Below are positions 6,046 through 12,931 of a stretch of 14,368 nucleotides of DNA, in pieces. A program made the translations under genes and the position numbers. Under the pieces are notes generated by a model, which was given only the letters and a program-made list of their open reading frames with translations, made no database searches and had not been told where the DNA came from. The stretch covers positions 1 to 14,368 of the forward strand of contig CABSMV010000043.1 of the NCBI GenBank assembly GCA_902478935.1, read 5' to 3'. Positions within the stretch are counted from its first letter, which is position 1, and every line of letters begins with the position of its first letter. The DNA comes from an uncultured Collinsella sp. Lineage in GTDB: Bacteria; Actinomycetota; Coriobacteriia; Coriobacteriales; Coriobacteriaceae.

Positions 6046-6322
6046 AGCTAATTTGGGACGGGACTTTTTTGACTACTTTTGCCCTTCTGCCCGCTAATTG
6101 ATTTCTCTGGGACGGGGATTAAATAATCATTTGGCTGCCCGCTGGCTAAGTGAGTAGACTTTTTTGGAAATGCCGAGCACCCAACATATTTGCCTCAATA
6201 AAACCGCAGGTCAAAGACTTGTGCTCTGTCGGTGTGGTCCGGGATTCGGTATAAGTCTACTCACTTAGTTTTGCGTGTCCGCAACGAGACCCCAGCCGGG
6301 GTGATTCCACCGCAAATTAGCT
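6046..6322. repeat. Intergenic inverted-repeat region (nested arms)
   Basis: CTAAGTGAGTAGACTT (6146-6161) is exactly repeated in reverse complement at 6253-6268, 91 nt apart. An outer pair, AGCTAATTTG (6046-6055) and CAAATTAGCT (6313-6322), encloses it. GGGACGGG occurs twice (near 6055 and 6110). The first arm is followed by six Ts. The whole 6032-6338 gap lies between the phosphatase stop and the flippase stop and has no credible gene. The nested layout could be a small non-autonomous mobile element or a long RNA hairpin shared by two converging transcripts. Confidence 0.7.
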
Positions 6323-6338
6323 GCTCCCATCGCCGCAA

Positions 6339-7921
6339 TTAGGCGCCGTACGGATTCCGGTCCCTCTCTATGCGTTGGCGGATGCGGCGGTACTCGATTA
6401 TCAGCAGCACCAGGAGTAGGGCCATGATGGCTAGGTAGCTCACCACGGCGCCCATCAGACCCAGCAGCTTAATCAGGATCACCGGCAGCACCACGCTTAC
6501 GGCGAAGCAAATCAGGTAGATCTTGGTGACGTCTCCAGCGTGGCGCAGCACCGTGATGATGGCGTAGATAAAGTCGATGGCCGCGGTGACGCCGCCGGCG
6601 ACGACCATCAGCAGCGCCAGCGTACGGTAGCGCTCAAAGCTGAGGCCGTACATAAAGCTCATGAGGGGAATACCGGGACCTGCCATAAATGCGGCGCACG
6701 CGCCGGTGATGACCACGATCAGCGCCATAACGGCAACAATAATCAGGTCAAAGCGACGACGCTTGCGAGGATTAGCCCAAATGCTCGACAAGCGCAGGAG
6801 CTGCGGTTTATAGATAAATCCAATGCTCAGCAAAATAGCCTGCGCCGGAAAGAACAGGGCATTAAAGTACAGCTGATATTTGTATGCCAGCGTGCCTTCC
6901 ATCACAACTTGGGCATGCTCTCGATGAGGTTGAACAAGAACAGTGCACCAAAGAGTGGAGCGCACTGGACAAACAGGTGGCCGACCTCGCGAAGGCTCAC
7001 GCGGCGCGATTTTTCGGTCTCGAGCAGGGCGAGCGGCGCGGTGACCAGCACGAGCGAGGCGATCGCGGCGATGCCCATGGCCATGGCCGCGATGGGCATG
7101 TTACGCGTAAGGAACAGCGCCACGCTAAAGACCACGATGACGCCGACGGAGCGTAGCGTTTGGCTCATGCCGGCCAGGTAGAGTTTATCGGCCTGCTGCA
7201 GGCGGCCCTCGTACACGTCCGCCACGCCGTCGATCACCTTATACAGGTAGACGCCCAGGCCGATCGTCGCCATCTGCGCGTCATAGCCGCGGGCGCTGCT
7301 GTACATGAGGCCACAGCCTAGGGCGAGCGCTCCGCAAAGCCAGCGGTTGAGCTGGTAGGAGGCAAAGGACGTCTTTTCGTCGATGTCTGAGACCTGGAAA
7401 TTGCGCACGCCGTAGTTGCATGCGATCATGATGAGCGTGCCGGTGACGAAGGCGATGGAGAATTTGCCTGCTTCTTCGGCGCCCACGAGCTGTGTGGACA
7501 CGATGGTGAGCAGCGGAAACGCCAAGCCCCACACGGCGGTGCCGAGAGTGTTCCAAAGGTAATCGCGGCGGGTGGCGTGCTCTTCGTATTCCGCTTCCTG
7601 CATGGAGAAGCCGCCGCCGTAGACGGCGCCGAGCAGACGGTTCCACCAAGCGTTGACCATGCGGCGGACGGGGCTGGGCTCCCGATCGCGTTCGCGCCGG
7701 CGACGGCGCGTGGCCTGGCTGCTGTCGGGGCCGCCGGCGTTGCGCTGGCTCAGCTCCTGGATGCGCGCGAGCTCTTCGGCCGTGTGGGAGGCGGGGAACA
7801 GGCCGTTCTCGATGCGGCCGCCCTGGGCCTTCGCGGCGCCGTCTTTCGATGCAGCGGGGTTGGAGATGCCGTTACGGCGGGCGATGGCGCGGCGAATGCT
7901 ATCGAGGGGCGTGATGCTCAA
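6339..7921 (-). pseudogene. Polysaccharide/lipid-linked oligosaccharide flippase-like membrane protein, frameshifted
   Basis: Two minus-strand frames together make one protein of about 527 residues. The first part (7921 to 6905, 339 aa) ends FNLIESMPKL and then a TGA at 6902-6904. The second part resumes VMEGTLAYKYQLYFNALFF in another frame and runs to 6339. One extra T at about 6906 would read MPKFVMEG and restore the protein. Multiple membrane segments, an N-terminal LWNTLGTAVWGLAFPLLTIVS segment and a C-terminal flippase-like half suggest the Wzx/MOP group that flips lipid-linked sugars. The start is TTG (7919-7921), with AAAGGA 7-8 nt upstream and no ATG nearby. A ~110-aa soluble N-terminal stretch carries a polybasic RRRRRERDR patch. 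The break could be real or an error in a short A-run. Confidence 0.8.
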
Positions 7922-7949
7922 AGCGGGGTCCTTTCTATTGCTGCGCTCT

Positions 7950-7969
7950 AGTATAGACACCGCGGTGTC
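7950..7969 (-). promoter_or_regulatory. Flippase promoter -10 box with adjacent 14-bp palindrome (candidate operator)
   Basis: On the minus strand TATACT (7950-7955) stands about 30 nt before the TTG start. Directly upstream is GACACCGCGGTGTC (7956-7969), a perfect 14-bp palindrome lying where the promoter spacer would be, so a dimeric regulator bound there would block RNA polymerase. No good -35 box is seen at 17-18 bp, which suits an activator or weak promoter. Confidence 0.5.
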
Positions 7970-8023
7970 CGCTCGTGTTTTTGAACAGGTTGTTCGATAA
8001 TTTCGGCGGCGCCATTCGGTAGT

Positions 8024-8161
8024 CGGCACTTAGGGACGTTCCTTATGTGCCGGCACTTTGGGAACGTCCCTAAGTGCCGGCATCCGGGGACATTCCTTGA
8101 ATGTTGCCTGTTCAAGAGTGTCCCCAATGACTAGTTGTTTAAAAACGTCCCCAATGACTAG
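8024..8161. repeat. Stacked inverted repeats and a direct repeat between flippase and pckA genes
   Basis: A 19-bp perfect inverted repeat (8024-8042 with 8061-8079; arm reads CGGCACTTAGGGACGTTCC) has an 18-nt loop that itself contains the palindrome GTGCCGGCAC (8047-8056). A second hairpin follows: GGGGACA (8086-8092) with TGTCCCC (8119-8125) and CTTGAA (8096-8101) with TTCAAG (8111-8116). GTCCCCAATGACTAG is then directly repeated (8120-8134 and 8147-8161). These lie between two divergent genes, and no coding region is credible here. Confidence 0.8.
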
Positions 8162-8210
8162 GCCGCTTGCCTGCGATTTTTGACCGTTGGGCGGGCTTGC
8201 CGTCCTTGCC

Positions 8211-8226
8211 GCAAAAACGTTTTTGC
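8211..8226. promoter_or_regulatory. 16-bp perfect palindrome upstream of pckA (candidate LacI-type operator)
   Basis: GCAAAAACGTTTTTGC is its own reverse complement. The A-rich half site with a central CG is typical of LacI-family operators, including carbon-catabolite elements. It lies 75 nt before the pckA start codon and overlaps a weak promoter-like TTGCCG (8206-8211). Control of a gluconeogenic or mixed-acid enzyme by a carbon-source regulator would make sense, but the regulator is not in this window. Confidence 0.5.
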
Positions 8227-8300
8227 ATATCGGGTACAACGGGCTTTACGTGAGTAAAGTGCGCGCTGCGTCCATGTGTCGCGTTTTTAAAGGAGGCCCC

Positions 8301-9971
8301 ATGCCTGGTGTTACCCCTGCAGAAGTTTTGTCCAACTTTGGTATTACGCTCGTTGAAGATCCCGCCGAGAATCAACCCCGTCTGCTGGTCGATCTACCCG
8401 CCGCGGAGCTCGTCGAGCACGCCATCCGCCGCGAAGAAGGCCGCATGGCATCCAACGGCGCGCTGGTGATCGAGACGGGGGAGCGCACTGGTCGTTCGCC
8501 CAACGATCGTTTTATCGTTGACACCCCCGATGTTCACGACAAGATTGCCTGGGGTGCGGTCAACCGCCCGCTGTCCGTCGAGAGCTATGAGGCCATCAAG
8601 GCCGGCATCGTCGACTATCTCAACGAGCGCGACGTGTTCGTCACGCGCGGCATGGCGGGCGCCGACCGCAACCACACGCGTCGCCTGCTTGTTGCCTGCG
8701 AGCGTGCCAGCCAGGCACTCTTCATTAAGCAAATGCTCGCCCGTCCGCTCGCCCGTGAAATCGCGCGCACCGGCGAGCCCGACTTCTGCGTGCTCGCGGC
8801 ACCCGGCTACCAGTGCGACCCTGCCATCAAGGGCCTCAACTCCAGCGCCGCCGTGGTCATCAACTTCCAGGAGCGCGTGATTTTGGTCGCGGGTACCGGC
8901 TACTCCGGCGAAATCAAAAAGTCCATCTTCAGTGTCATGAACTACCTGCTGCCTGTCGAGGACGACGTGCTGCCCATGCATTGCTCGGCCAGCATGGATC
9001 CCGTCACGCACGAGACCGCCGTGTTCTTTGGCCTGTCCGGCACCGGCAAGACCACGCTTTCGGCCAATCCCACGCGCCTGCTGATCGGCGACGACGAGCA
9101 CGGTTGGTCCGACATGGGCATCTTCAACATCGAGGGTGGCTGCTACGCCAAATGCGAGGGCCTGGACGCCTTCCACGAGCCCGAGATCTTCAACGCTGTC
9201 CGCTTTGGCGCGATCTGCGAAAACGTGGTGCTCGACGAGAACCGCAAGCCCAACTACGATGACATCTCGATCACGCACAACACGCGCGTGGCCTATCCCG
9301 TGGAGCACATTCCTAACGCGTGGACTAAGGGCATGGGCACCACTCCGAGTGTCGTGCTGTTCCTGACTTGCGACGCTTTTGGTGTGCTGCCGCCCATCTC
9401 GCGCCTGACGGCCGACGCCGCCATGTACCACTTTGTGACGGGCTTTACGGCTAAGATTCCCGGCACCGAAGTCGGCGTCATCGAGCCCACGCCCACGTTC
9501 TCTTCGCTGTTCGGCGAGCCGTTTATGCCGCTCGACCCCATGGTCTACGCTAAGATGCTCGGCGAGCGCATCGCCGACGGCCGCACGCGCGTCTACCTGG
9601 TCAACACCGGCTGGATTGGCGGCGGCTACGGCGTAGGCCATCGCATCGAGCTTGCCTACACGCGCTCACTGGTCGCTCGCGCCCTCGACGGTACCATCGA
9701 GGACAGCGAGTTCGTGCACGACGACATCTTTAACGTCGACATTCCCACGACGTGCCACGGCGTGCCCGATGGCATCCTGGTGCCGCGCCAATACTGGCAG
9801 AGCACCGCGCGCTATGACGAGGCCGCGCACAACCTGGCGGTGATGTTCGAGGAGAACTTCGAGAAGAAGTACTCGCACCTGCCCGAGTCCGTCAAAGCCG
9901 CCGGCCCGCACGCTCAAGTACACGCCGACGCCCGTCATCGCGGCCGCGGGCTGCTGGGACTCCGCCACTAG
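8301..9971 (+). CDS. pckA: ATP-dependent phosphoenolpyruvate carboxykinase, with C-terminal extension
   Basis: The enzyme interconverts oxaloacetate + ATP and phosphoenolpyruvate + ADP + CO2. In anaerobic gut bacteria it often runs toward oxaloacetate, feeding succinate formation. Motifs: RTGRSPND (62-69), GTGYSGEIKKS, PMHCSA, the P-loop GLSGTGKTT (244-252), the metal site GDDEHGW (263-269) and HNTRVAYP. These mark the ATP-dependent and not the GTP-dependent family. The start is the ATG at 8301 with AAGGAGG 5 nt upstream; a longer frame to 8187 lacks a site and crosses the operator. The product is 556 aa. The family ending AAGPxx is reached at residue 538, close to the usual ~540, and a further 18 unrelated residues (QVHADARH...) follow before the stop. 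Confidence 0.96.
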   Translation: MPGVTPAEVLSNFGITLVEDPAENQPRLLVDLPAAELVEHAIRREEGRMASNGALVIETGERTGRSPNDRFIVDTPDVHDKIAWGAVNRPLSVESYEAIKAGIVDYLNERDVFVTRGMAGADRNHTRRLLVACERASQALFIKQMLARPLAREIARTGEPDFCVLAAPGYQCDPAIKGLNSSAAVVINFQERVILVAGTGYSGEIKKSIFSVMNYLLPVEDDVLPMHCSASMDPVTHETAVFFGLSGTGKTTLSANPTRLLIGDDEHGWSDMGIFNIEGGCYAKCEGLDAFHEPEIFNAVRFGAICENVVLDENRKPNYDDISITHNTRVAYPVEHIPNAWTKGMGTTPSVVLFLTCDAFGVLPPISRLTADAAMYHFVTGFTAKIPGTEVGVIEPTPTFSSLFGEPFMPLDPMVYAKMLGERIADGRTRVYLVNTGWIGGGYGVGHRIELAYTRSLVARALDGTIEDSEFVHDDIFNVDIPTTCHGVPDGILVPRQYWQSTARYDEAAHNLAVMFEENFEKKYSHLPESVKAAGPHAQVHADARHRGRGLLGLRH

Positions 9972-9990
9972 CTTCGCCGTGAGTCCATAT

Positions 9991-10027
9991 CCACCACAAA
10001 GGGGACAGGCGCCTTTGTGGTGGTTTT
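9991..10027 (+). terminator. pckA terminator (shared hairpin family, copy 1, inverted loop)
   Basis: CCACCACAAAGG (9991-10002) pairs with CCTTTGTGGTGG (10012-10023) around the loop GGACAGGCG, followed by TTTT. The loop is the reverse complement of the loop in the three other copies (with one base difference), so this copy lies in the opposite orientation. Confidence 0.9.
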
Positions 10028-10167
10028 GCTCGCGTGGATGACTCGGGTTACAATACGCCTGACATATCGTCCCCTTCTCCGGATGGGGACAGCGCAAGCG
10101 TTCTTGTGACGGCACCGTAGGACTTTGAAGGTGGCCGTTGTAAGGGCGCTTTTTGTTTAGGCGCCCT
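10026..10167 (+). promoter_or_regulatory. Promoter and hairpin-rich leader of the B3/B4 gene
   Basis: TACAAT (10049-10054) with a weak TTGCTC (10026-10031) at 17 bp would start a transcript near 10061. The leader then has four consecutive helices: GTCCCC/GGGGAC (10069-10074 with 10085-10090), CGCAAG/CTTGTG (10093-10098 with 10103-10108), ACGGCACC with GGTGGCCGT (10109-10116 with 10130-10138, one bulged G), and AGGGCGC/GCGCCCT (10143-10149 with 10161-10167). I do not recognise a known riboswitch: no T-box TGGNACCGCG core, no TPP or cobalamin box. It could be an uncharacterised cis-regulatory RNA or a free small RNA. Confidence 0.5.
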
Positions 10168-10198
10168 CACTCGGGCGCGCACAATGAAGGGAGAGCGT

Positions 10199-10918
10199 AT
10201 GAAGAGCTTTATTGCCGAGGATTCATTCTGGGAGCTGTTTCCGCAGGCAGCGGTCGGTGTTGTGGTCGTGGAGGGCATGAAGCCCACGGCTCAGATTCCT
10301 CAAGAGGACGTGGATGCGATTGCGGCGTTTCTCGACCGCGCCAATATCGATGCGGAGCGTCATCTGACCAGCGACACTATCAGCGAGAACGCACCGGTCA
10401 AGGCATGGCGCGAGGCCTATCGTTTGTTCAAGACCAAGAAAGGCGCGCGCTGCTCGATCGAGAACTTGCTCAAACGCGTGCTCAAAGGCAAGCCGGTGGG
10501 CCACATTACGCCCGCGGTGGATATTTACAACACGGTGTCGCTGACCTACGCGCTGCCCGTGGGAGGCGAGGATCTGCATGCGATCGAGGGAGACCTTCGC
10601 TTGAAGGTGACCGACGGTGGCGATGCGTTCTTGCCGCTTGGCGAGGAGGCGGACGATCCGACGCTGCCCGGCGAGCTCGCCTACATCGACGATGCGGGCG
10701 CTGTGTGCCGCTGCTGGAACTGGCGCGACGGCGTTCGCACGGCGCTGTCCGATAATTCGGCCGATGCGTTCCTGGCGATTGAGTGCGTGGAGTCCGAGCG
10801 GATGGGGGATTGCCAGGCTGCGATCGATCGCTTAGCCGAGCTGCTTGAGCGCTATCTGGGAGCGACGGTTGTCATTAAGACGCTTGTGACCCGCGACAAT
10901 CCTTGCGTGGAGCTGTAG
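10199..10918 (+). CDS. B3/B4 tRNA-binding domain protein
   Basis: The 239-aa protein matches the stand-alone B3/B4 family, related to the editing-associated domain of the phenylalanyl-tRNA synthetase beta chain. Family features visible are a W..AYRLFKTKKG segment (70-82), CSIENLLKRVLKGK (85-98), a VDIYNTVSLTYALPVGGEDL core (107-126), GDLRLKVTDGGDAFLPLG (131-148), PGELAYIDD (157-165) and CRCWNWRDG (170-178). Family members are thought to bind tRNA or amino acids and may edit or sense mischarging; the exact role is not settled. The ATG at 10199 is chosen because GAAGGGAG (10186-10193) is its ribosome site, whereas the in-frame ATG at 10184 overlaps that site. It is followed by a terminator and looks monocistronic. 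Confidence 0.88.
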   Translation: MKSFIAEDSFWELFPQAAVGVVVVEGMKPTAQIPQEDVDAIAAFLDRANIDAERHLTSDTISENAPVKAWREAYRLFKTKKGARCSIENLLKRVLKGKPVGHITPAVDIYNTVSLTYALPVGGEDLHAIEGDLRLKVTDGGDAFLPLGEEADDPTLPGELAYIDDAGAVCRCWNWRDGVRTALSDNSADAFLAIECVESERMGDCQAAIDRLAELLERYLGATVVIKTLVTRDNPCVEL

Positions 10919-10944
10919 CGGCGCCTAGAACCTATTGATGCCCC

Positions 10945-10985
10945 AAACCACCACAAAGGTGCCTGTCCCCTTTGTGGTGGTTTTT
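10945..10985 (+). terminator. Terminator after the B3/B4 gene (hairpin family, copy 2)
   Basis: A 15-bp stem (10945-10959 with 10969-10983) encloses the loop TGCCTGTCC and is followed by a run of Ts. The matching A-run on the other side lets it work in both directions. Confidence 0.92.
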
Positions 10986-11017
10986 ATGTTGATGGGTTAA
11001 CAAATGGGGTATTTGGG

Positions 11018-11056
11018 TACGGGTGTCGCCTTATGCGACTAAGATGTTTACCCGTA
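11018..11056 (+). promoter_or_regulatory. Dyad in the marR upstream region
   Basis: TACGGGT (11018-11024) and ACCCGTA (11050-11056) form a 7-bp inverted repeat, and GTCGC (11025-11029) with GCGAC (11035-11039) pairs inside it. It lies about 35-70 nt before the marR start and could be an autoregulatory site or a leader hairpin. No clear -35/-10 pair was found. Confidence 0.35.
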
Positions 11057-11088
11057 AGCATTATGCAAGCGAAAGGCGGTCGTCTCCC

Positions 11089-11538
11089 ATGCAGCAGAAC
11101 GACGAGACACGTTTCGAGGACTTTGTCGGACTGATCAGCGGGCTCTACAAGGAGATTCAGCGCATTAAGACATCCGAGGGCGCAAGGCTGGGCCTCAAGG
11201 GCTCCGACGTTATGTGCCTTTACTATCTTGAGCGCAGCAAGGACGGCCTGACTGGCGCTGACCTGGCTCGCATGGCAGGCGTGACCCGCGCCGCCGTCTC
11301 GCGTACGCTCGCGCATCTGGAGGAGGGCGGCTACGTCGAGGTCGACGATTCGGGCGATGCCGCCGTTAAGTATCGTGCTCCGGTGCGCCTGACCGCTCTG
11401 GGCGGCGAGAGCATGAGCGAAGCGGACCGCATCATTCGCGAGGTGCTCGATACCACCGGTAAGGCTATGGGTGTGGAGCAGCGCGAGCAGATGTATGCGT
11501 CGCTGCGCACGATTCTCAACACCCTGCGCGAGATCTAA
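11089..11538 (+). CDS. MarR-family winged-helix transcriptional regulator
   Basis: The 149-aa product has the MarR layout: N-terminal dimerisation helix, a helix-turn-helix at about residues 54-79 (LTGADLARMAGVTRAAVSRTLAHLEEGGY), a wing at 80-102 and a C-terminal dimerisation helix. The ATG at 11089 is used; an AAAGGCGG (11072-11079) site lies about 9 nt upstream, and the longer frame from 11023 has no site and would cross the dyad upstream. Ligand and targets are unknown. It precedes the DegV gene on the same strand by about 120 bp. In Gram-positive bacteria some MarR proteins (FabT) control fatty-acid genes, which fits the DegV neighbour, but this link is inference. Confidence 0.9.
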   Translation: MQQNDETRFEDFVGLISGLYKEIQRIKTSEGARLGLKGSDVMCLYYLERSKDGLTGADLARMAGVTRAAVSRTLAHLEEGGYVEVDDSGDAAVKYRAPVRLTALGGESMSEADRIIREVLDTTGKAMGVEQREQMYASLRTILNTLREI

Positions 11539-11657
11539 GGCCGCCAAGGCATTTGCTTCCCATTAACAACTGCATAGTCCCGTTTGAGCGCGTATACCGT
11601 GCCGGGGCATTGCTGTCAAAATTCCCCGCGCGAGCTCCGCGCAAGAAAGGATTTGTT

Positions 11658-12512
11658 ATGTCCATTCGTATTATTACCGATTCCGCAAGCGATATGTCGC
11701 CGGCCGAGCACCCCGCGCTGTGTGTTCTGCCGCTGTCCGTCACCTTTGGCACCGATGTGTACATGGATGGTGTCGACATCGATCATCAGCGCTTTTACGA
11801 GATGCTCGTGGAGCGCGACGAGTTGCCCAAGACCGGCCAGGTCAACCCGTACGCGTTTTCGCAGGCGATTGCCGAGGCACGTGAGGCCGGCGACGAGGCC
11901 GTGATCATTACCGTGGGCGCCAAGCTTTCGGGCACCAACCAGAGCGCTCGTACGGCACTTGCCGAGGCGCCGGGCGGCGACGTGTTCGTCGTGGACAGCA
12001 ATAACGTGACCTTGGGCGAGCGCGTGCTGGTCGAGTATGCGCTGCGCCTGGTGGACGAGGGCCGTAGTGCGGCCCAGATTGCGGCGGCGGTCGAGGCCGT
12101 GCGCGACCGTGTGGTGGTTATCGGCCTGCTCGAGACGCTGGAGTACCTGGTGCGCGGCGGCCGCCTGTCTGCTGCGGCGGGCGCTGTGGGCACGCTGCTC
12201 AACGTGAAGCCGGTCGTGGCCGCCGAGGACGGCCTCATCGTGCAGTTGGGCAAGGCGCGCGGTTCCAAAAACGGTCGAAACCTGTTGAACCAGAAGGTCG
12301 AACAGGCGGGCGGCGTCGACTTCTCCATGCCGCTGGCGCTCGGCTATACGGGCCTTTCGGACGCCGTGCTCAAGAAGTATATCGAGGACAGCGCGGCACT
12401 TTGGGCTGGCCACACCGAGGGCGAGTTGCCCGTTCACACCATCGGCGCCACCATTGGTACCCACGTAGGCCCTGGCGCCGTAGCCGTGGCCTTCTTCCAG
12501 CCCGCCAACTAA
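11658..12512 (+). CDS. DegV family (FakB-like) fatty-acid-binding protein
   Basis: DegV proteins bind a fatty acid and, as FakB, present it to the kinase FakA for phosphorylation and entry into phospholipid synthesis. The 284-aa product opens SIRIITDSASDMSP (2-15, the conserved TDSxxD). It has LPKTGQVNPYAF (56-67) in place of the usual TSQPS loop, AKLSGTNQSA (88-97), and a C-terminal VRGGRLSAAAGAVGTLLNVKPVV stretch that is typical of the family. The ATG at 11658 follows AAAGGA (11646-11651) by 6 nt; the frame upstream to 11553 lacks a site. No FakA gene is present in the window. The Gly in place of Ser in the fatty-acid carboxylate-binding loop is a mild departure from the commonest form. Confidence 0.93.
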   Translation: MSIRIITDSASDMSPAEHPALCVLPLSVTFGTDVYMDGVDIDHQRFYEMLVERDELPKTGQVNPYAFSQAIAEAREAGDEAVIITVGAKLSGTNQSARTALAEAPGGDVFVVDSNNVTLGERVLVEYALRLVDEGRSAAQIAAAVEAVRDRVVVIGLLETLEYLVRGGRLSAAAGAVGTLLNVKPVVAAEDGLIVQLGKARGSKNGRNLLNQKVEQAGGVDFSMPLALGYTGLSDAVLKKYIEDSAALWAGHTEGELPVHTIGATIGTHVGPGAVAVAFFQPAN

Positions 12513-12523
12513 CCGACCTGCCA

Positions 12524-12564
12524 TAAACCACCGCAAAGGTGCCTGTCCCCTTTGCGGTGGTTTA
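12524..12564 (+). terminator. degV terminator (hairpin family, copy 3, compensatory change)
   Basis: A 16-bp perfect stem (12524-12539 with 12549-12564) encloses the loop TGCCTGTCC. Compared with the other copies an A-T pair has become G-C (CCGCAAAGG with CCTTTGCGG), changing both sides together. The T-run is only TTTA. It ends 28 nt before the next gene's start codon, so it also forms the leader of that gene. Confidence 0.88.
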
Positions 12565-12592
12565 TGCTTTTCAGGGTGGAAGGGAGCGAGCA

Positions 12593-12913
12593 ATGGCGTC
12601 TGAGGGCTTTTTTGAACGGGTGTACGAGGTGGTCGAGCAGATTCCCGAGGGGATGGTCGCCACGTATGGTCAGGTGGCGCTGCTTGCCGGTCGACCACGA
12701 AGTGCGCGGTATGTGGGGTATGCCCTGCATAGCAATCCGCGCCCCGGCGAGATTCCCTGTCACCGCGTGGTGTTTGCCGACGGGCGCATATGCGAGGGTT
12801 TTGCTTTTGGCGGTCCCGATGCTCAACGTGAGCTTTTGCTAGGGGAGGGTGTGGCGTTTAAGGACGACATGCACGTCGACCTGGCCGTCTGTCGTTGGCC
12901 TGCCGGACTCTAA
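12593..12913 (+). CDS. Single-domain O6-alkylguanine-DNA methyltransferase-like protein (MGMT family)
   Basis: The 106-aa protein is only the C-terminal DNA-binding/active-site domain of the family. It shows TYGQVALLAGRPRSARYVGYAL (24-45, split here from the helix-turn-helix and the arginine finger), NPRPGEIPCHRVV (48-60) with the acceptor Cys56, and a final GFAFGGPDAQRELLLGEGV. Alkyltransferase-like proteins of this short size usually have Trp or Ala in place of the Cys, yet here PCHR is intact, so it may be a working repair enzyme that takes alkyl groups from O6-alkylguanine. The ATG at 12593 has AGGGAG 6 nt upstream. An independent promoter was not found; expression could come by read-through of the degV terminator. 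Confidence 0.9.
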   Translation: MASEGFFERVYEVVEQIPEGMVATYGQVALLAGRPRSARYVGYALHSNPRPGEIPCHRVVFADGRICEGFAFGGPDAQRELLLGEGVAFKDDMHVDLAVCRWPAGL

Positions 12914-12931
12914 CAGCTCTGCCGTGGCCAG

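Noticed and set aside
6339..6965. Separate membrane-protein gene starting at 6965
   Set aside because: Its first ~20 codons are the out-of-frame reading of the preceding gene, and its membrane domain continues that protein; a frameshift explains both.
8394..9641. Long minus-strand frame (415 codons) opposite pckA
   Set aside because: It is the shadow of a highly biased GC-rich gene; pckA has all family motifs and the minus frame has no recognisable domain.
10130..10167. T-box riboswitch before the B3/B4 gene
   Set aside because: GGTGG is present but the conserved TGGNACCGCG core and the specifier stem are absent.
11616..12698. Long minus-strand frame opposite degV
   Set aside because: It runs through the degV terminator and mirrors the coding bias of degV; no ribosome site.
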